Of a stretch of DNA of 64,000 bases, positions 60,501 to 64,000 are shown in pieces. The notes under the pieces were generated by a model, which made no database searches, was not told the origin of the DNA, and saw only the letters and a program-made list of their open reading frames with translations. Position 1 is the first letter of the stretch. Each line of letters opens with the position of its first letter. This DNA is from Eretmocerus hayati (taxonomy: Eukaryota; Arthropoda; Insecta; Hymenoptera; Aphelinidae), in NCBI GenBank assembly GCA_029851415.1, contig CM056744.1, forward strand, positions 99,233,338 to 99,297,337, written 5' to 3'. The position numbers were made by a program, and so were the translations under genes.

Positions 60501-63500
60501 CGGAATCGGCGGCGCCGTCGTTTAGAACAATGGCTGAAAACCGGGGAAAACCCAGAGACCGTCGAAGCGGACAGATGTTTCCCGATTTTGAGACGTACCT
60601 GCTGGAATTGCAGACGGGCCAAGCACTTAACTCATTAGTCGCGCGTCATGGATATATATGACGCCCGGGCGGCCAGAAAGTGCACTATTTACAAAAACAT
60701 GCAAACACCCTCTCTGCTGCTCTGCGCGTTTCAATTCAATACAATTTTCAGAGTCGCTTCATAATTCGGCTATCCCATTCTCAATCTTTGAGAAAGAGAA
60801 CAAAATGCACACGAGCCAAAGAGAGTGGTACATGTTTTTATGAGCGACACTTTCATCATTATCATCTCTCAGTCGACAATCGGGTGCGACAATTTTCATG
60901 ATTAATATTGCATGATCGGCGTATGTTTGTAGAACTTCGACTAAATATATATGGTATGTTTTGAAAGTAAAGTACCAATAAGTCTTTTCAACACTATAAT
61001 TAGCGTTACCAAATAACAAGCCTCGAATGGGCTACACTTGTTTTTCCCTGAAAATACCGGTGACATCCATCCAACATCTCCGAACACTGCTGTTTGAAGA
61101 TTCAAACAAGAGAGAGAATTCATACAAGTGACTGTAATCGAGTTCAACAGCGAAATTCAAATGGAGTTTAATCCTAGATTTCCTCAAATGGACGATGAGA
61201 GAGGGAGCTATTATAGAGCACACTACTGCAATGTGAAAAAATGTGATGATTCTAAAAATTTTTGACCGTGAGGCGAGACTAATCGATATCTTTTGCAGAA
61301 TTTCGGAGAATATATTCTGTGACTCACATCCATGCTCCTTATTCCATCATATCAAGTGAAATGTGATAGTTGCAAAAGTTTAGCCATTCGCTTTGGAAAT
61401 ATCCATCAAAAATGTTTTTTTATCACAGCTCCTCTCAGACCGTGCGATGTACATGTAGAAATCGCCTCCATGGAAATCTCAAGGTCCAGCTATCATGGAC
61501 CAATATAAGTTCAATATCTCTAATCAATTAACAGTTGAAGGTCACGTCATCTTCTGATTTTTGATGACAATGGGAATTGATATGCTTATGATCAAATTTT
61601 TGCATTGCGAAAAAATGTGCTTTCGAAAATCTTCAAATGCCGTCTCCACGAAAAATTTGGAAGCATCTTTGATGGAATCACCCCTATGCAACCCTGGTAA
61701 CATGATAGCGGAGTTTTCAAAATTTCTCAACGGCTTTTTTCTCACCTTTCCGATGCGTTAAGCTGCGTCTCGCGTGTTACTAACGTTGCTTTCGAAAAAT
61801 CACACCTGAAGGCAATTGAGAAGATTTCGCGAAAAAATTGAGGCATTTTTTCCATTAGTGGCTTTAAAAAACCTGCATTTATTCCATGCGGTCGTACGTT
61901 ATCCTTTTTTCCTCGCTTTTTCCGCATATGTATCCGAAAACGATGAATTGGAAAGAGAATTTTACACCCACTTTTTCTTCGTGCGCCGTTACCTACCGCA
62001 AAACTCGTACATCGGCCCAACCGACTTTTCTGTACAAGCTTTATATGACTGACAGGTGAAACTGCTGTATGACTCGTTGGATTCAGAAAGTTTCATTTTC
62101 AATTGACAAATAAGCCGAGTCCCAAGTGTCGGCGTGCCACCGTCTGTCCGAAACTCTATCATAATTTCGTCTGATTCTCGACACTTGCGTCTAAAACGCA
62201 GTGGCCCTCTAGTTTATCACATAATGGACACATATAGATACAGATCGTTAGGATGGTTCGAGTTCAAAAACGTATATTTCGCATTGGGTTCACGAGGTTG
62301 TAGCTCGCTTTTGAGTAAGACAATCGCTCGGAAGCGGTTACCTCATGAGCCAGGCGCAAAAGTTATTTTTGAAACATTTTCAAGCACCCGAATATGGTAA
62401 AATTCTGAAAAAGGCCTCTTTGCCCGGAGCTTCCGATGAAGCGATTTCTCCTCAAAGACATTGGCGGCACATTGATTCTCATTCATTGCGTTTCAATCCA
62501 AGCGATATTTGCTTGTACTTGCAATCATCGCGTCAAAATGGGTAAAAGATAAAAGACGTGTGGATAAGCTTTATCGATTGTGAATGAACACTGATGTTCT
62601 CCGGCGCGCCATTCCCACCGTAGCGGCTATCGCACGCACTCATAGTTGAAGTCGTTTACTCTATAGAGTGTACGATGAGAAAGAGGGAATTCACCCAAGG
62701 CAATTTTAGGTAGCCATTCGGTCACGACGCGCTGTCGATTTACGCTTGCTCCGAAACACTTTTGGAGCAGAAATAGGAGTTGCCATGGACGATGAGGCAT
62801 AGATCCCAGGGCCACGATATCACCCTTTTGTTTGACAACGAAGCGCAGCTGTTTCGATTTCACATTCTATGATGGCCCTAAACGACTGTGGAGGTAAGAG
62901 TTATTCGAATCTGCATGATTCTACTTTATGTACGACTCCGATCAAATTATTACCCTGGCATTCTCTGACTTGCCCGCCACTTGTCGCCGCACCTATAAGA
63001 AAATTATCCCTGTACTACATCATGGTAATTCCTAATATTCCGCGCAATGTTTCGGTGTACAGTATTGAAAGTGACATAGAAAAAATTTTGAATGATTCAG
63101 AAATTTTTCTTTCTCGGTCTTGAGATTGTGGATTTATATTTGTTGCTGGTCGAGATCGTTCCAATATCCATAACGAAAATTACACAAAACTTAACGGGAT
63201 TTCCACAGATCTTGATTTTACAGGCAGTGATTTTCTGAGAAATTTTCTTAAGATACTGCAACGCATACTGCGTCTCTGCAATTGACCATGCGCTCTCACT
63301 GTCACGCGTGGTGTCACATTCATCATTCATCCTGCACGAGATCCTGCAATATGTAATCTTTCTGCTGTATTGTAGGTTTTACGCGAGAAAGGATTGATCA
63401 AAATCGAGAGATTTGTTTAACCACCCTGGTCGAACGTTACGTCTGCGGTTAACGAGTTAGAGTAGGCGAAACTACCGCCATCGTTTGCAAAAATAGGTGA

Positions 63501-64000
63501 GTGGAATTTTTTTGTGGGATCCTCTCCGGAAGACCCTCCTGATCATAGAGACGTATGGACCCAAGCCGAATTCCGGTGCAACATTGTTTAAACCGAAATT
63601 GTTTAAACAATTGACAAAAATCACTTATTTCGCCTTGAAACTAATTATTCAAGGTAATTTGGGATATTTTGGATCGAAAAGTATTCTTGTCATTTTTCTC
63701 TAGGAGCCATCATTTCCGAGCTATAAGCGTTTCAAAGTTGAAAAAACGCGAATTTCGCGATTTTGAACGTTAAATAAAGGTAACAACAAAGCGAGAAATC
63801 GATGTTCTCAAGTTCGGGATCTATTCACTAGGGTGTCCTCTACGGGTTCCAATAGCAAAAGTCCATGGTCCCGGCTCAAAACCTTCCGTTTTCCGGAAGT
63901 TTTCAAAGCACTGTTTCTACAGGCGCCAGTATAGCTATATACATCGCAGACCGATATATATAGTCAATCTCAGATCCATTCAAAACAGTGCATTGAAAAC
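57520..64000. other. gene-poor right end
   Basis: No gene model with domain similarity or splice support was found over 6.5 kb. A CpG-rich patch at 60440-60680 includes a 43-codon frame starting at 60531 (MAENRGKPRDRRSGQ). A group of short open frames occurs at 61.8-62.9 kb. ACGCG-rich patches recur at 62.6 kb. A GTTTAAAC palindrome is near 63582 and 63600. Confidence 0.5.
57830..57965. repeat. diverged relative of the TCAACCA-TGGTTGA repeat
   Basis: GGTTGAATTTTCAGC near 57832 and TTCAACCAGTTGGTTGAA near 57919 repeat the palindromic unit found in the 55.4-kb hairpin. The terminal motif is not preserved, so this is a weaker copy. Confidence 0.4.

Noticed and set aside
1..64000. CRISPR array, operon or prophage-like system
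   Set aside because: Intron-rich animal genes throughout; no regularly spaced direct repeats or phage genes.

Overview
This window is a piece of an insect nuclear genome. It is AT-rich, with introns of roughly 60 bp to 10 kb and proteins that read as insect orthologues of conserved animal genes. I lean towards Hymenoptera (parasitoid-wasp-like), because of the overall style and an orphan BEN-like gene with a coiled coil, but the sequence here does not settle the order. Exons below were joined by hand from splice sites, reading phase and family similarity. All phases close, so the main gene models are solid.

Layout, left to right. (1) 0-17 kb, minus strand: the 5' half of Mbs (MYPT/PPP1R12, the myosin phosphatase targeting subunit), cut off by the left edge. 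A first coding exon near 15.8 kb is followed by a 10.4-kb intron. That intron holds a roughly 1-kb repeat with inverted ends and a 3.2-kb fold-back element with an unusual CpG-palindrome core. (2) 19.6-30.4 kb, plus strand: a complete 21-exon Not1/CNOT1, scaffold of the CCR4-NOT deadenylase, with a 43-glutamine insert and a hairpin just before its start codon. (3) 31.3-35.7 kb, minus strand: a complete 14-exon PDPR (mitochondrial pyruvate dehydrogenase phosphatase regulatory subunit), tail-to-tail with Not1. (4) 36.4-36.7 kb: a possible small membrane-protein gene, weakly supported, divergent from PDPR. (5) 38.7-41.2 kb, minus strand: a LITAF-domain protein. (6) 43.7-45.9 kb, plus strand: eIF4H. 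(7) 50.8-57.1 kb, minus strand: an uncharacterised coiled-coil protein with a BEN-like C-terminus. (8) 57.3-64 kb: no gene that I can support, only repeats, microsatellites and short ORFs.

The genes do not form a pathway. They are an ordinary eukaryotic neighbourhood: actomyosin control, mRNA decay, mitochondrial metabolism, endolysosomal membrane, translation initiation and a probable chromatin protein. I saw no CRISPR array, no operon and no rRNA, and could not find a tRNA by eye. The unusual content is the set of fold-back/MITE-like elements, above all the nested structure at 10.86-14.03 kb, plus regulatory or splicing oddities in Not1 (leader hairpin and an overlapping upstream ORF) and two GC-AG introns, in Mbs and eIF4H.
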